Assembly (NCBI GenBank): GCA_004352715.1
Contig: SCFE01000002.1
Coordinates: 2,558,952 to 2,600,683 of the forward strand
DNA from: Hofstenia miamia
Taxonomy: Eukaryota; Xenacoelomorpha; Acoela
Reading direction: 5' to 3'
Length of the DNA stretch: 41,732 bases
The stretch's first letter is position 1; each line of letters opens with the position of its first letter. The translations under genes were made by a program, and so were the position numbers. The notes below the pieces were generated by a model that saw only the letters and a list, made by a program, of their open reading frames with translations, was not told the origin of the DNA and searched no databases. Shown one piece after another: positions 1 through 9,480 of the stretch.

Positions 1-581
1 ACTAAGCTATTTACTTCTGTAACACTCCTTACAACTATCCTCTCCAACACTTTATTGACTTTTGCCGTCTCTACTGCTAGCTTACTTCTCTTAACTCCTC
101 TTGGAACTGGCAACCTAGTTCTCTCACCTATTTCTTCCTTCATCTTCTCCTTGATTGCTGCTTCAGTGTCTGCATCTACTGGTTCTGCTGCTTCTGTCAC
201 TTCTGTCTCAACATCTATCACTTCATCTTCCCTTTGCTTAGCCTGTTCTACTCTCTTTTTCCCCCTACTCTCATCCAACTGTAACTTTCTCACTTGCCCT
301 GCAAGCCTCTGCTCTGTAACTTCTAATCCTGTTCCAGCCTTCCTCCATACTTCCAACATTCTCTTCCTGTAACCCCTCTCATCTGGCCTGCTTCTTCTGT
401 AACACTCCAATGCTGTCCACTTATGCCGTTGTCCATTGGTCTGTGTGGATCCTATACTGCCACTTCTCGAGTCCACACTCCCGATTGTGGAGTCCGCCTG
501 TTGTCCGGAGATTCTTAGCACCCTCTGACCATTGAAGGCCTGCCGGGGACTGAGGGCCTTTGCTTTCTCATGACTTCTCAT
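1..581 (-). CDS. Partial retroelement ORF, N-terminal part, runs off left edge
   Basis: Reading leftwards from an ATG at 579-581, the minus strand stays open for 193 codons to the window edge, with a stop a little upstream of the ATG. A Ser/Gly/Gln-rich leader is followed by a basic stretch containing ECYRRSRPDERGYRKRM and, soon after, VTEQRLAGQVRKL, then a highly charged Lys/Glu segment. From memory, this W..-CY-S-P--RGYRKRM / TEQRLA pattern precedes the reverse transcriptase in R2/R4/NeSL-type non-LTR retrotransposon proteins of invertebrates. The RT itself would lie beyond the window. The frame has no stop, so the copy may be young. A host gene is not excluded, because no catalytic domain is visible. 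Confidence 0.5.
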   Translation of the reverse strand, partial: MRSHEKAKALSPRQAFNGQRVLRISGQQADSTIGSVDSRSGSIGSTQTNGQRHKWTALECYRRSRPDERGYRKRMLEVWRKAGTGLEVTEQRLAGQVRKLQLDESRGKKRVEQAKQREDEVIDVETEVTEAAEPVDADTEAAIKEKMKEEIGERTRLPVPRGVKRSKLAVETAKVNKVLERIVVRSVTEVNSL

Positions 582-605
582 CAGTGTTGTAATTTTTGTG
601 TTTGA

Positions 606-752
606 TTTTGGACTCACATTCTCCTAGGAAGTTGCCAACCAAGGCTTTAGAGTGCTTCCTACCCTGTGAGCTAAGTCATCCAGTTTATAACCACGATCAC
701 AGTTACTTAACCTCAGCTTACCAATCTGCGTCTCTACCAACTGGGCTACCTG
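606..752 (-). promoter_or_regulatory. Two tRNA-like segments (degenerate Pol III A-box sequences)
   Basis: On the minus strand two stretches resemble the D-arm/A-box of tRNAs: TAGCCCAGTTGGTAGAG near 734-751, and TTAGCTCACAGGGTAGGAAG near 656-675. The second is followed about 40 nt later by GTGAGTCC, a weak B-box resemblance. They lie directly upstream of the partial retroelement ORF and could be a SINE head or an internal Pol III promoter. Neither folds into a convincing complete tRNA by eye, so no tRNA gene is called. Confidence 0.25.
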
Positions 753-761
753 CCCAGTGTA

Positions 762-947
762 GATAAAAATTCTAATGGCTTTCATCACATATCAATTAAA
801 TTGTGGAATAATTTAGATTATGAAACGCGAATAGAAAAAAACTATAAAAAATTTAGAAAAAAATTAAAGCAGTCTCTTCTAATAAAACAATATACATTAG
901 GGGACGGTAATACACTTCATGCATTTGAAACATACATCCAACATTGA
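762..947 (+). pseudogene. C-terminal end of a LINE ORF2 (5'-truncated copy)
   Basis: An open plus-strand frame ends at the stop codon 945-947. It contains LWNNLDYETRI followed by KKFRKKLKQSLLI. This 'LWN-L...F...LK..L' ending is typical of the extreme C terminus of CR1/Jockey-like LINE ORF2 proteins. Everything upstream is missing, as expected for a 5'-truncated LINE insertion. The 3' UTR continues to about 1102, has an AATAAA (1083-1088), and ends in the (ATT)n tract. The clade is inferred from a short piece only. Confidence 0.5.
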
Positions 948-1102
948 GCACCTACACAAACATCCACTCAAACATTGATTATATTATTATATATTGTACA
1001 TATTAATTAGTAGTAATTTATTTGCTTATATTTTATTTTTATTTTGTCATGTGTTAGTTTGTAGAATTTTGTATACATTTAGCAATAAATTTGCTTTGAC
1101 TC

Positions 1103-1126
1103 TTATTATTATTATTATTATTATTC

Positions 1127-1173
<47 letters not shown>
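1103..1173. repeat. (ATT)n microsatellite shared by two LINE 3' ends
   Basis: About 23 ATT units with one interruption. It is the 3' tail of the plus-strand LINE fragment on its left and, read on the other strand as (AAT)n, the tail of the minus-strand LINE fragment on its right. Confidence 0.9.
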
Positions 1174-1175
<2 letters not shown>

Positions 1176-1596
1176 AGCTTTTATTCCCGTACAGCTGATT
1201 TTACAATTGTAAATAGGAAAAATAATTTATCTCTTTTAATAAGTTTATAAAAATGTTGGATATTCGTCTTTGTTAATACATCTAATTGCTGCTGGAGTAA
1301 ATGTCTTCGTGTACAAAGTTTTCTGTGATAATGTTGATCGTAAAATTTTTCTTGTTTTCTTTGTTGTACTTTTAGGAAATGTTTTGTTTATTATAGAAAT
1401 TAAGTGTTCTTTGTTTAGTTTTGAGATTGTAGCGAAAAGTTTAATAGATTTATTTAGAATCTTAATATTTCTTCTAGTCAATTCGGGTATATCGCATATG
1501 ATTATATCGTTTTCATGTATTTTGTTAAGTTGTATGCATGTTTTCCCGCGTAAGGTTATTATTGTTAATGCTTCTTGATATGAATAAACGTTCATC
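1174..1596 (-). pseudogene. 5'-truncated LINE copy: ORF2 C terminus and 3' UTR
   Basis: The minus strand encodes a C-terminal LINE ORF2 segment with ATISKLNKEHLISIINK. The same string occurs in the longer LINE at 3188-7015, so the two are copies of one family. Its 3' UTR (GTACGGGAATAAAAGCTTT, then AAT repeats) also matches the 3' end of the longer copy. The frame is open from 1595 to 1245. The 5' end is lost where the sequence passes into the neighbouring gypsy element at about 1600. Confidence 0.65.
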
Positions 1597-1626
1597 TTAT
1601 CTTAAATAGCTTTTATAAAGCACACC

Positions 1627-3137
1627 ATGGCGCAGTCAGATAAAGAAGAACCCAAACAAGGAAAAAACGATTTTCCTATCGATGACTATGAAAAGGCAAA
1701 GGCCTGGATTGTTCAGTTTAAAGCGAAATGTCGCGTTAAAGGTTACTCAGATACAATTGAGAACTTGCACGTTCATGTCCCTATGCGGAATTGACACTCT
1801 CGAAAAATTATTATACATTGTGCAACCGATTCCTATTGAAGAAATTCCTTTCGTAGACCTGGAAAAGCACCTTCTTAGTTATTTACAACCAAAGAGAAAG
1901 CTAATATAGGCAGAGCGATGCAGATTTCATGGTATGAAGCAACTTTCAAAAAATAAGTGATTTTTTAAATCTGATTGTGATTTCACAAAATTCAAAGATT
2001 CAAAAGACATTGAATCTGATATTATAATGGCACAACTTATTACTGGTATTGCTAATCCAGAATTTCAACGAATGCTAATCAATGCAATACAATTAAATGA
2101 TAAAATGGGAAAGCAATAAGTTTCATTCAAAATCTTGAAAATATTCACAATTTCACTAATAACAGGCATTTGAATGATGAGCCAGTTATGAATATGACAC
2201 ACTCGAACCAAGGTCGGAATGAACTTTGTACCAAATGTGGTCACCATCATAGATATGGTGCTTGTCGCGCGAAAGGGAAAACGTTTAACAAATACAAGGG
2301 TAAGGATCATTTTGCTCAAGTCTATAAAACAAAAACACATAATGCGTATTGTGCTAGAGTAAATGCATGTACCGAAGAGCCAGATATAGGTTCAGACTAT
2401 TTCAATTTCGTTTTTGCTTTGAATAACGTATTACATACAAAGAACATACAAGTAGAAGTAGATAAGACACATGGAGGTAACATAAAATTTGTAATGGATA
2501 CTGGTGCGACACCTTCGATAATTTCCGAAAAATGTTGGATCAGTCTTGGAAAACCCCACATGAAATCCGCATTACGGACAATGGTCAAGAACTAGAAAAA
2601 CTAGGTTTAATGTTGTTTAACAATGGAAGATAAAATAATTCCAGTTACCCTAATTGTGGTCCTTTCTCAGCATTCATTTGGACTTATTGGAAATGATGTC
2701 CTTGACGATATTGTGATTAACAAGAAACCTCATAAAGAAGGATTTGTTGGCATTTTGTCTGAAATTAAAGGATTTGAGGCAATAATTAAGTAAGCACCTG
2801 GTTTTCATGCTAAACATTTATCATGCCATAGAATTCCAAATGAGTGGAAGGAAATCGTGAAAAAACGGATTGATGAAATGTTAGAAAAAGATATTTTAGA
2901 AAAAGTTGAGGGTTAATCTGAGCGAGCTAGCCCCATTGCTGTAATTAAAAAACCAAATGGGAACCTACGCATCACATGCGATTACAAAGTCAGCGGCGTT
3001 AATGAATCAATTGCAAGAGACTCATACCAGATTCCGAACATTCATGATAATCTGGGTAAACTGAAAAACGCTAAGTTTTTTGCAAAAATAGATTTGTCAG
3101 ATGCTTATTTCCAGATTAAGCTTGCTAAAAACAGTCG

Positions 3138-3139
<2 letters not shown>
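1627..3139 (+). pseudogene. Decayed Ty3/gypsy gag-pol (first element), truncated in RT
   Basis: Reading starts at ATG 1627. A gag-like region follows (about 1627-2160, at least two frame changes), then a Cys/His cluster (LCTKCGHHHRYGACR), an aspartic protease with FVMDTGATPSIIS at about 2490-2530, and the start of a gypsy-type RT. The RT part has KRIDEMLEKDILEK, then IAVIKKPNGNLRITCDYK, then FFAKIDLSDAYFQIKLAK (about 2860-3130). Frame changes and stops (for example before SERASPIAVIKK) show it is dead. Homology stops at a (TA)n tract, beyond which a LINE begins. The YxDD half of RT, RNase H and integrase are absent. TGGCGCAGTC at 1628-1637 resembles an LTR-element primer-binding site as well as coding sequence, so the real gag start is uncertain. 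No LTR was found. Confidence 0.8.
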
Positions 3140-3177
<38 letters not shown>

Positions 3178-3187
3178 ATTATTATTA
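3140..3187. repeat. (TA)n(TTA)n microsatellite at the gypsy/LINE junction
   Basis: An alternating TA run (3140-3171) passes into TTA/ATT units up to 3187. It marks where the first gypsy element stops and the 3' end of the minus-strand LINE starts. Confidence 0.9.
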
Positions 3188-3439
3188 AAGCTTTTATTCC
3201 CGTACAAATGATTTTACAATTGTCAATAGGAAAAATAATGTCTCTTTTAAAAAGTTTATAAAAAAGTTGGATATTCGTCTTTGTTAAATCATCTAATTGC
3301 TGCTGGAATAAATGTCTTTGTGTATAAAGTTTTGTGTGATAATGTTGATCGTAAAATTGTTCTTGTTTTTTTTTGTTGTACTTTTAGGAAATCCTGTATT
3401 TAACGGATGATTGATATTATTTAATATCTTTTTGAAGTT

Positions 3440-5945
3440 TTAAGAAACTGTCTTAAATGCTTTGTTTATTATAGAAATTAAGTGTTCTTTGTTTAGTTTT
3501 GAGATTGTAGCGAAAATTTTAATAGGTTTCTTTAGAATCTTAATATTTTTTCTAGTCAATCCGGGTACAAATATCTCTGACGCATATAGATCACTTGGTT
3601 TAATAAGCATATTAAAAATATGCATTTTTTGCCAATTCTTCGTGTAATTAATCAGATATGCAACAGATTTTACTATAAAATTAGCTTTTCTTCTTATGTT
3701 TACTACATGATCACCCCAATTAAGTTTGTTGTTTATACATAATCCTAAATATTTAACACTCTTTAGAATTGGTATTGAATTTTTTCATCAATTTTAATAT
3801 TTTCTTGAATCGAATTCTTTAATTTAATATTTTTAACATTGTGATGGACGAAAATTATTTCACTTGATTTTGTTGTATTGATTTTCAAATTTAATTCCTT
3901 AGAAAGATTAAATATTTTGATGATTGTATTCTTATAATTTAGAAAGTCTTCTTCAGCTGATGTTGCAACGATCTTACCTAATACTCTTGTGTCATCTGAA
4001 TACTTCATTATGTCAACATTTTCATAGTGTGTAATATTGGTGTTAATTTTGTCTGTATAGGTGGTAAATAATGGACCACTAAGTGGTCCTCCTTGCGGAA
4101 CTCCAACTAAAACATTTTCTTCTTCAGTTTTGCTATTAATTCCAAATTTAACAGATTGTCTGAAATTATGAAAAAGGTTTTTTATCCACTGACATAGTTC
4201 TTTAGAAATCGGATATATTTGATTCAATAGTTTATTTTGTAGTACAGTATTGAATGCACTTGAATAGTCAATAAACGTGAGTCTTACTACTGCTGTTTGC
4301 TTGTTACTTAGTGTTTTAGCGATCATATCTATTGTACATAAAAGAATGTCACTGGTATTTCTTTCCTTTTTATATGCAAATTGTAGTGGATCCATGATAT
4401 CTTGCATTTCTTCTTGATACTTTTTTAACACGATTGAGTCTAAAATTCTTCCTATTAAAGGTTTTACAGCTATTGGTCTGAAAACTTTAATATCACTTGC
4501 ATCATTAATTTCAGTTCTTTTTGGTATTGGTGTAATTTGAGCATGTTTCCAATGATCAGGGTAATCGTAACATTGAAAAGAATTATTAAATATTTGAGAA
4601 AAAGGTAGTGATAATTCTTTGTTACATTTTCTAAATACCCAATTTGGAACTAGTGAATTTCCTGGAGCTGATGAAATTTTGATTTTTTGAAATTCTTTGT
4701 AAACATCATTTCATTTATTTCCAATAAATTTCCAATTGGTTGGTTTATAATGAAATCATGATCATCTAAATATCGATCTGCATTGAATCTTATAAAATAT
4801 TCATTTAATTCATTAGCTTCATTCAAATCAATTTTAATGTTTTTTCGATGTTTTAATCTTCTCTTTATTTCAGATTGAAATTCATTTTTCGTTAAATTTG
4901 AAAGTCGTTCTTTTCTTAGTTTCTTTACGTAATTTACAATTTGTTTCTGTAAATGATTTCTTAGATATTTTTCATTATTTTTGAATGATTTTAGTTTTTC
5001 TTTTACCATTGTTGCAAGCTTTTCATCTTTGATTCTATTATAAGATGTACCCTTAAATTTAGCTTGTTTTTTGCATTTTTCCATTGTGAATAAAATATAA
5101 ATTTTCAATTACTAGGACTTAACGTGTTATGTTAGATTCATCTAAAAGATTTGACCAATTTGTTTGTAATTCGTATTTCAGTTTTTCAACATCATAGTCG
5201 TAATCATTTTAATCATATTTCTCCTTGAGTATTTATTTTTGCAATTGAAAATTGGATCTATAGGCCAGCATAGTGATATAGAACATCAACTTTTCCAAAC
5301 GGAGCCAAAATTTTGCAATCATATTCATTAGTATTTGTAACATACATGACATCAATCTAACTATTAGATGGCATAAAAGTTGCAAACTTTATCAAATTTG
5401 CTAATCCTAAAGCTTCTGCTGATTTAAAAATTTTTTGGTTTGCATCTCCACAAACAATAATAAAACTTCTTGGATATTTCTCAATGCAATAACTTAATAA
5501 TGTTCTAATTTCATTTTCCATGATATTTATATTTTTCTTCGGTATGCAGTATATATTTACTATTATGATATCAGTGTACTTTAATGGAAGATATGTTGGT
5601 CTACATTTAATTCCTAGTAACTCAATGTTTGGATTCGATGTTGTCTTTACTATTTTAAGGAAGTGAAACTATAATCTTTACATATATATATATAAGAAAA
5701 TCTCCACTTCCATTTTCTTTGAAGTTATCAATGTCTCTATCACTCCGTATTAGATGATATCCTGAAATGTATATTGTTGCATTCGAAGTTTCATTTTTTA
5801 ACTTTGTTTCTTGAATTGCAATAACACTATAGTCATTATTCTTGACAATTTTTTCAATTTCGATGAGTTTTGATAAATGTCCATTAACATTATGACTTAG
5901 AATTTTCGGTAGTGTTTGCTTGGTTATGTTTATTATTAGTTCATT
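3440..5945 (-). pseudogene. LINE ORF2: endonuclease-reverse transcriptase, broken
   Basis: Domains in order on the minus strand. An apurinic-like endonuclease at about 5930-5150 has ILSHNVNGHLSKL, VIAIQETKL, then IIVCGDANQ and IDVMYVTN, matching the Asn, Glu and Asp motifs of the fold. A linker at about 5108-4680 is Lys-rich. The RT at about 4660-3763 has ITPIPKRTEIN, DYSSAFNTV, GVPQGGPLSGPLF and the catalytic box MKYSDDTRV; YSDD in place of the commoner YADD keeps both aspartates. VKYLGLCINNKLNWGDHV and a C-terminal domain follow to about 3440. A (TA)n expansion near 5680, in-frame stops in the endonuclease and frame changes near 4680, 4435 and 3765 break the reading. The endonuclease would nick target DNA and the RT would copy the element RNA. 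Confidence 0.8.
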
Positions 5946-6049
5946 GTGTCATTGAAGTTTTCTTTGAGAGTTTACTACTATCGTTAATATTTCTTAGTCA
6001 CATAGTGGAATTTTCATTTTTATTCCATTCATTTCCAATACCCTTATAT

Positions 6050-6888
6050 AAACTTTAATTAAATACTCTGAAATGTTTGCTTAGTTCTCCGCTTTCTATA
6101 AGTTGTCTTCTCTTTTTTAGACTAGCATTTTTTTAGCTGATCATCTCTATTTATATATATATATATATATATATGGTATATTCAAAAGGATTTTCATCTC
6201 TTAGTTTGTTAGCAATCATTATTATTCTTTTGGCTAATATTGGTTCCCTTTTTTAATAAAATTCGACGACTTGATTTTCTATTTGAATTATATTTCCCAC
6301 TCTATAAAAATCAGATATATGGTTTTCATTTAAATCATTGCCTCCAAAATGACTAATTAATTTAAGCATAATCATTTTCTTTTCTTGTATTCTTTCTGAG
6401 TTTTTAGCTTTATTGCTTTCTGGAATTCCTCTAATGCGTACTTCATATAGAGATTTTTCAGACAAATTAGGATTAGTAATATTATTTAAAGCACTATTTT
6501 CTTTTAATACATAACTATAGCTTTTAATTTGTGTAGCTACGTTTTGAACTTCTCTATAAATTTCTTGGACATCATTTGAAATATTTGCTTCATTGTTTAT
6601 TGAAACAATGCAATTATCACAAATCCATAACATGCAACCTTTCAAGATTCCATGTTTTCCGTTAATAAATTTAGTAATGTGAAGATTAATTCCAATGCAA
6701 TCTCAATAAAATAATTTAAGGCATTTACTACATTTAATTTTTTCTTCATCTGCAATTATCTTTAAAGCACAATCTTCGCATTTACTTTCTCTGTTGTAAC
6801 ATTCATTTGTACATTTAGAACACATAGTATTGTTACTGTTATTAGTCAATGCACTTTGCTTTTTACCACAGTTAATGCAAAATGGCAT
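6050..6888 (-). pseudogene. LINE ORF1: PHD-like zinc finger plus RNA-binding-like domain
   Basis: It starts at ATG 6888 (MPFCINCGKK). A Cys-rich N terminus (CINC, CSKCTNECY, CEDC, CSKCLKLFY) ending in LWICDNC near 6610 matches a PHD-type finger, found in ORF1 proteins of several CR1/L2-type LINEs. It is followed by a helical stretch and YEVRIRGIPES near 6440, the start of an RRM-like ORF1 domain. One in-frame stop lies inside the finger (after KLFY, about 6703) and another after QVVEFY (about 6253). A (TA)n run (6152-6174) has grown in the last third. Beyond it, SLKKRRQLIESGELSKHF in another frame looks like the old C terminus. ORF1 proteins coat the element RNA. Confidence 0.65.
6152..6174. 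repeat. (TA)n inside LINE ORF1
   Basis: A pure TA run interrupts the ORF1 coding trace. Confidence 0.9.
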
Positions 6889-7015
6889 TATAAAATCCGT
6901 ATTCAATAAAAATATCCAAAATTAAGTTGAATCTAATTAGATAAATTTACTTACAATAGTCTTTTAGATTGCTGAAATAGTATAAATTCAACTATTTTAT
7001 TTCCCATGCCCAATC

Positions 7016-7017
7016 TA

Positions 7018-7049
<32 letters not shown>

Positions 7050-7050
7050 A
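7016..7050. repeat. (TA)n at the 5' edge of the LINE
   Basis: An alternating TA run with one GT interruption. LINE-like coding is not seen beyond it. Confidence 0.9.
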
Positions 7051-7571
7051 CTCAACAACATAACATGTCTTACTACAACGAAGCTCTCCTTAAAATTCAG
7101 ACTTTGAATGCTTCTGCTTTGTGAAGATGAAACTTTGGGCTCACTTCTTGTAAATCCAACAACACTCATGAGAAATGCTGTAACCGGTAAGATTGAATTA
7201 AGGCCCAACTAAACTAATAAATGCATTATGATTAGATTGCTAATTCTTCATTGTGAAATTCAATAGATCAGGTGAGGGTGGCAGTATCCAAGAAATTGAC
7301 CTTGAGTAGCCCAGTCTCGAGTTGATTTCGGTGTTTAAATAAATATTAAAATTGCTTTGGTTGGCTTGGGTTGGGTAGGGTAGGTTGTTGGCGAAAACTG
7401 CTTAGGTTTGGTGAGAAAAATATGGCCCACTTGCATTCCTCATTAAAACCAATAAATTAAAAAAATTGAATTGTAATACAAAATTCTGTTGAACTATTAG
7501 TAACAAGCATTGAATAATTGACGGCATTTATCAAAAATAAGTTATATCTTACAAAAGTGTTACCATATAAT

Positions 7572-7572
<1 letters not shown>

Positions 7573-7604
<32 letters not shown>
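7573..7604. repeat. (TA)n microsatellite
   Basis: A pure alternating AT run. Confidence 0.95.
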
Positions 7605-7608
<4 letters not shown>

Positions 7609-8466
7609 TAGCCAGCCTATATAATTGTTTGGAATTTCATAATTTGAATGTTTATGAAGACTAAATCTATAATTTACCAGATTGTATAGTTTTTCCTGCA
7701 TACATGTATACTATTATTATACATAATTATGATGTCTTTCATGAGATAGACCTTTAATAAAATTAAAATTTTCTTACCATTAGTGGGATGTCATCCTTGT
7801 GTGGAACGATTATAGGAACAACCACATTTGCCACCAATACCCCAAAATGATTTGCTAAAGTGGTACGCATTATCATTAATTTTTAAATAAACTGTCTTTC
7901 TAAAGGCACCCGCCTCTGTCTATTTTCAAATGAATTTACTATAATCTACAGGAAATTGATACTAACAAGCAAAATCCTGTTAAAGCGTATTTTACAAGAC
8001 GAATTATTATTTTAACAATCATAATAGCATGCAAGAGAGGACCTAGAACAATTTCCCGTTTCAAGTTTCCAACATTGATTTTTTTCGACATAAGAATAAA
8101 CTCTTTTACAAATAAATTTTAAAAATAAGAACTAATGTAGTAAAATGCATTTTACGGATCTATTTGCTAATATTTTGACTTTTTGGAGTGATATGCCACG
8201 TAATTGAACACTAAACTTGATCAGAATTGAGATGTGCCCTCCTCTGTCAACAATCTACAGATTTTTTCAACACCTATTTCGAAGGTTTTAATTGTAAAAA
8301 TATGAAGCGTTTCCTTTAAAGTTGTATTAATTATGTAGTCAATCGTATACCAAATTCATGTAATTCTATGAGAACACTTGTGGGAATTGGAATTAAATGG
8401 GAAAGAATGTTTCATTTTCGGAGCAACGAGTTATACAGTGATGAACAAAAATCTTTGCACCAAATT

Positions 8467-8491
8467 ATTTATTAATAAATAAATAAATAAA
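8467..8491. repeat. (AATA)n microsatellite
   Basis: About six ATTA/AATA units. Confidence 0.85.
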
Positions 8492-8509
8492 ATTTGGCAA
8501 GAACGCTAC

Positions 8510-8708
8510 CCCCCCCCAATGTTTTGAGCCTTCTCACTAATATTAGTAATTCGCCCAGCCACTTTTTCATTAAGCTTGTTTATTGCAAGTGTGTCTATTT
8601 GTACGATTCTCCCTCTCATGACTTAGGTATGTAGACACAACAATTCCACATGATAAGTCTGTCTTTAATATAAAGTTCATGTTTGATTTTTTATAAATTC
8701 TTTTGTTC
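8510..8708 (-). pseudogene. Remnant of integrase N-terminal region, second gypsy element
   Basis: Past the stop at 8709, a shifted minus frame gives LIMWNCCVYIPKS and then THLQ and LMKKWLGEL. This resembles the strand and His-His part that precede integrase in gypsy elements. It is full of stops and the catalytic core is absent. The evidence is weak and rests mostly on position. Confidence 0.35.
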
Positions 8709-9299
8709 TCATGATATTAGAAATCGTCTATCAGGCCAAGTAGATTCTATGAATTTCATAACCGTCTTTGAGTCCGAATCGCTCAAAATTTCATTGCGAA
8801 CTCGATCTATGTTCAGTGCTTCAGTCGTTGACAATGCGTGTACAGCTATCTCTAACTTTCGTTCCAATTCACTACTGTTTATTCTTGGCAACTTGAATCT
8901 AGATAGTGTGTCAGCAAGAAAGAGTAATTTACCTGGTTTGTATTGGATTTTTAGTACTGGGTACTTCTGCATTATTACAAAGAGGCGCTGCACTCTTGGA
9001 GGGCATGTTGATAACGGCTTAAGTTGCAAGTTTTCCAGTGGTTTGTGATCGGATTCGACCACTATGGGCCGTCCATATGTGTATTGATGAAAATGTGTAC
9101 AAGCATACGTGATGGCTAGCAATTCTTTTTCGATCTGTGAATAGTTTTCTTCTGTCTTTGTCATCGATCTTGCAGCATAAGCGACTGGTTTATTTTCTTG
9201 AATGAGACAAGCTCCTAGTGCTGATTTTGATGCATCCGTTTGTATAGTGACAGGTAGCTTATTATCGAAATGCCTTAGTATTGGATCGGACGTTAGGAG
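8709..9299 (-). pseudogene. RNase H domain of second gypsy element
   Basis: From the gap edge at 9299 the minus frame is open to the stop at 8709. It has VTIQTDASKSALGACLIQ (first catalytic Asp), YSQIEKELLAITYA (Glu) and VVESDHKPLENL (Asp), the RNase H triad, then YKPGKLLFLADTLSRF, the usual gypsy tether before integrase. The stop after RRFLIS lies just before the expected integrase zinc-binding region. It removes the RNA strand after reverse transcription. The RT-RNase H link is lost in the 59-N gap. Confidence 0.8.
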
Positions 9300-9358
9300 N
9301 NNNNNNNNNNNNNNNNNNNNNNNNNNNNNNNNNNNNNNNNNNNNNNNNNNNNNNNNNN
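9300..9358. other. Assembly gap (59 N)
   Basis: A run of Ns inside the second gypsy element, directly followed by a duplicated block. Confidence 1.
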
Positions 9359-9480
9359 AAAAAACTTCTTGCCATTGAAGAACTCTCGAAGTCTTCCGTT
9401 CGAAGGCGGATAGTGGTATTCTCAGTTAATTTGTTGGTTCAGTGTTTTGTTATCAAAGGTAATCCTTAAATCTCCGTTAG
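9359..9480. repeat. Exact 122-bp copy of 9982-10103, next to the gap
   Basis: 9359-9480 is identical to 9982-10103 (offset 623). It abuts the N gap and interrupts the RT frame, as expected of a mis-joined contig end rather than biology. Confidence 0.85.

Larger units (their letters stand above)
3188..7015 (-). mobile_element. Nearly full-length non-LTR retrotransposon (LINE, CR1/L2-like), degraded
   Basis: Read on the minus strand, the element has a 5' leader (about 7015-6889), ORF1 (PHD-like), ORF2 (APE-type endonuclease, RT and C-terminal domain), a 3' UTR with an AATAAA signal (GGGAATAAAAGC) and a (TAA)n tail. Both ORFs carry stops and frame changes. The microsatellite tail and the EN-RT order are typical of the CR1/L2/Jockey group. 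The exact clade needs an RT tree. Its 3' end is joined to a broken gypsy RT, so it inserted into or next to that element. A shorter copy of the same family lies at 1174-1596. Confidence 0.8.
7051..8509. other. Non-coding AT-rich interval
   Basis: No coding sequence is recognised. It contains a G-rich patch (7357-7386), a (TA)n run (7573-7604), an (AATA)n run (about 8467-8491) and a C9 run (about 8510). Confidence 0.6.

Noticed and set aside
55-372. Plus-strand Ser/Thr-rich ORF
   Set aside because: It is the complement of the retroelement ORF on the minus strand, which has recognisable motifs.
606-752. Functional tRNA genes
   Set aside because: A-box likeness only; acceptor and anticodon arms do not pair convincingly.
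994-1212. Poly-isoleucine ORF
   Set aside because: Translation of the ATT microsatellite.
6951-7208. ORF with an alternating Tyr-Ile run
   Set aside because: It arises from the (TA)n tract and has no motif.
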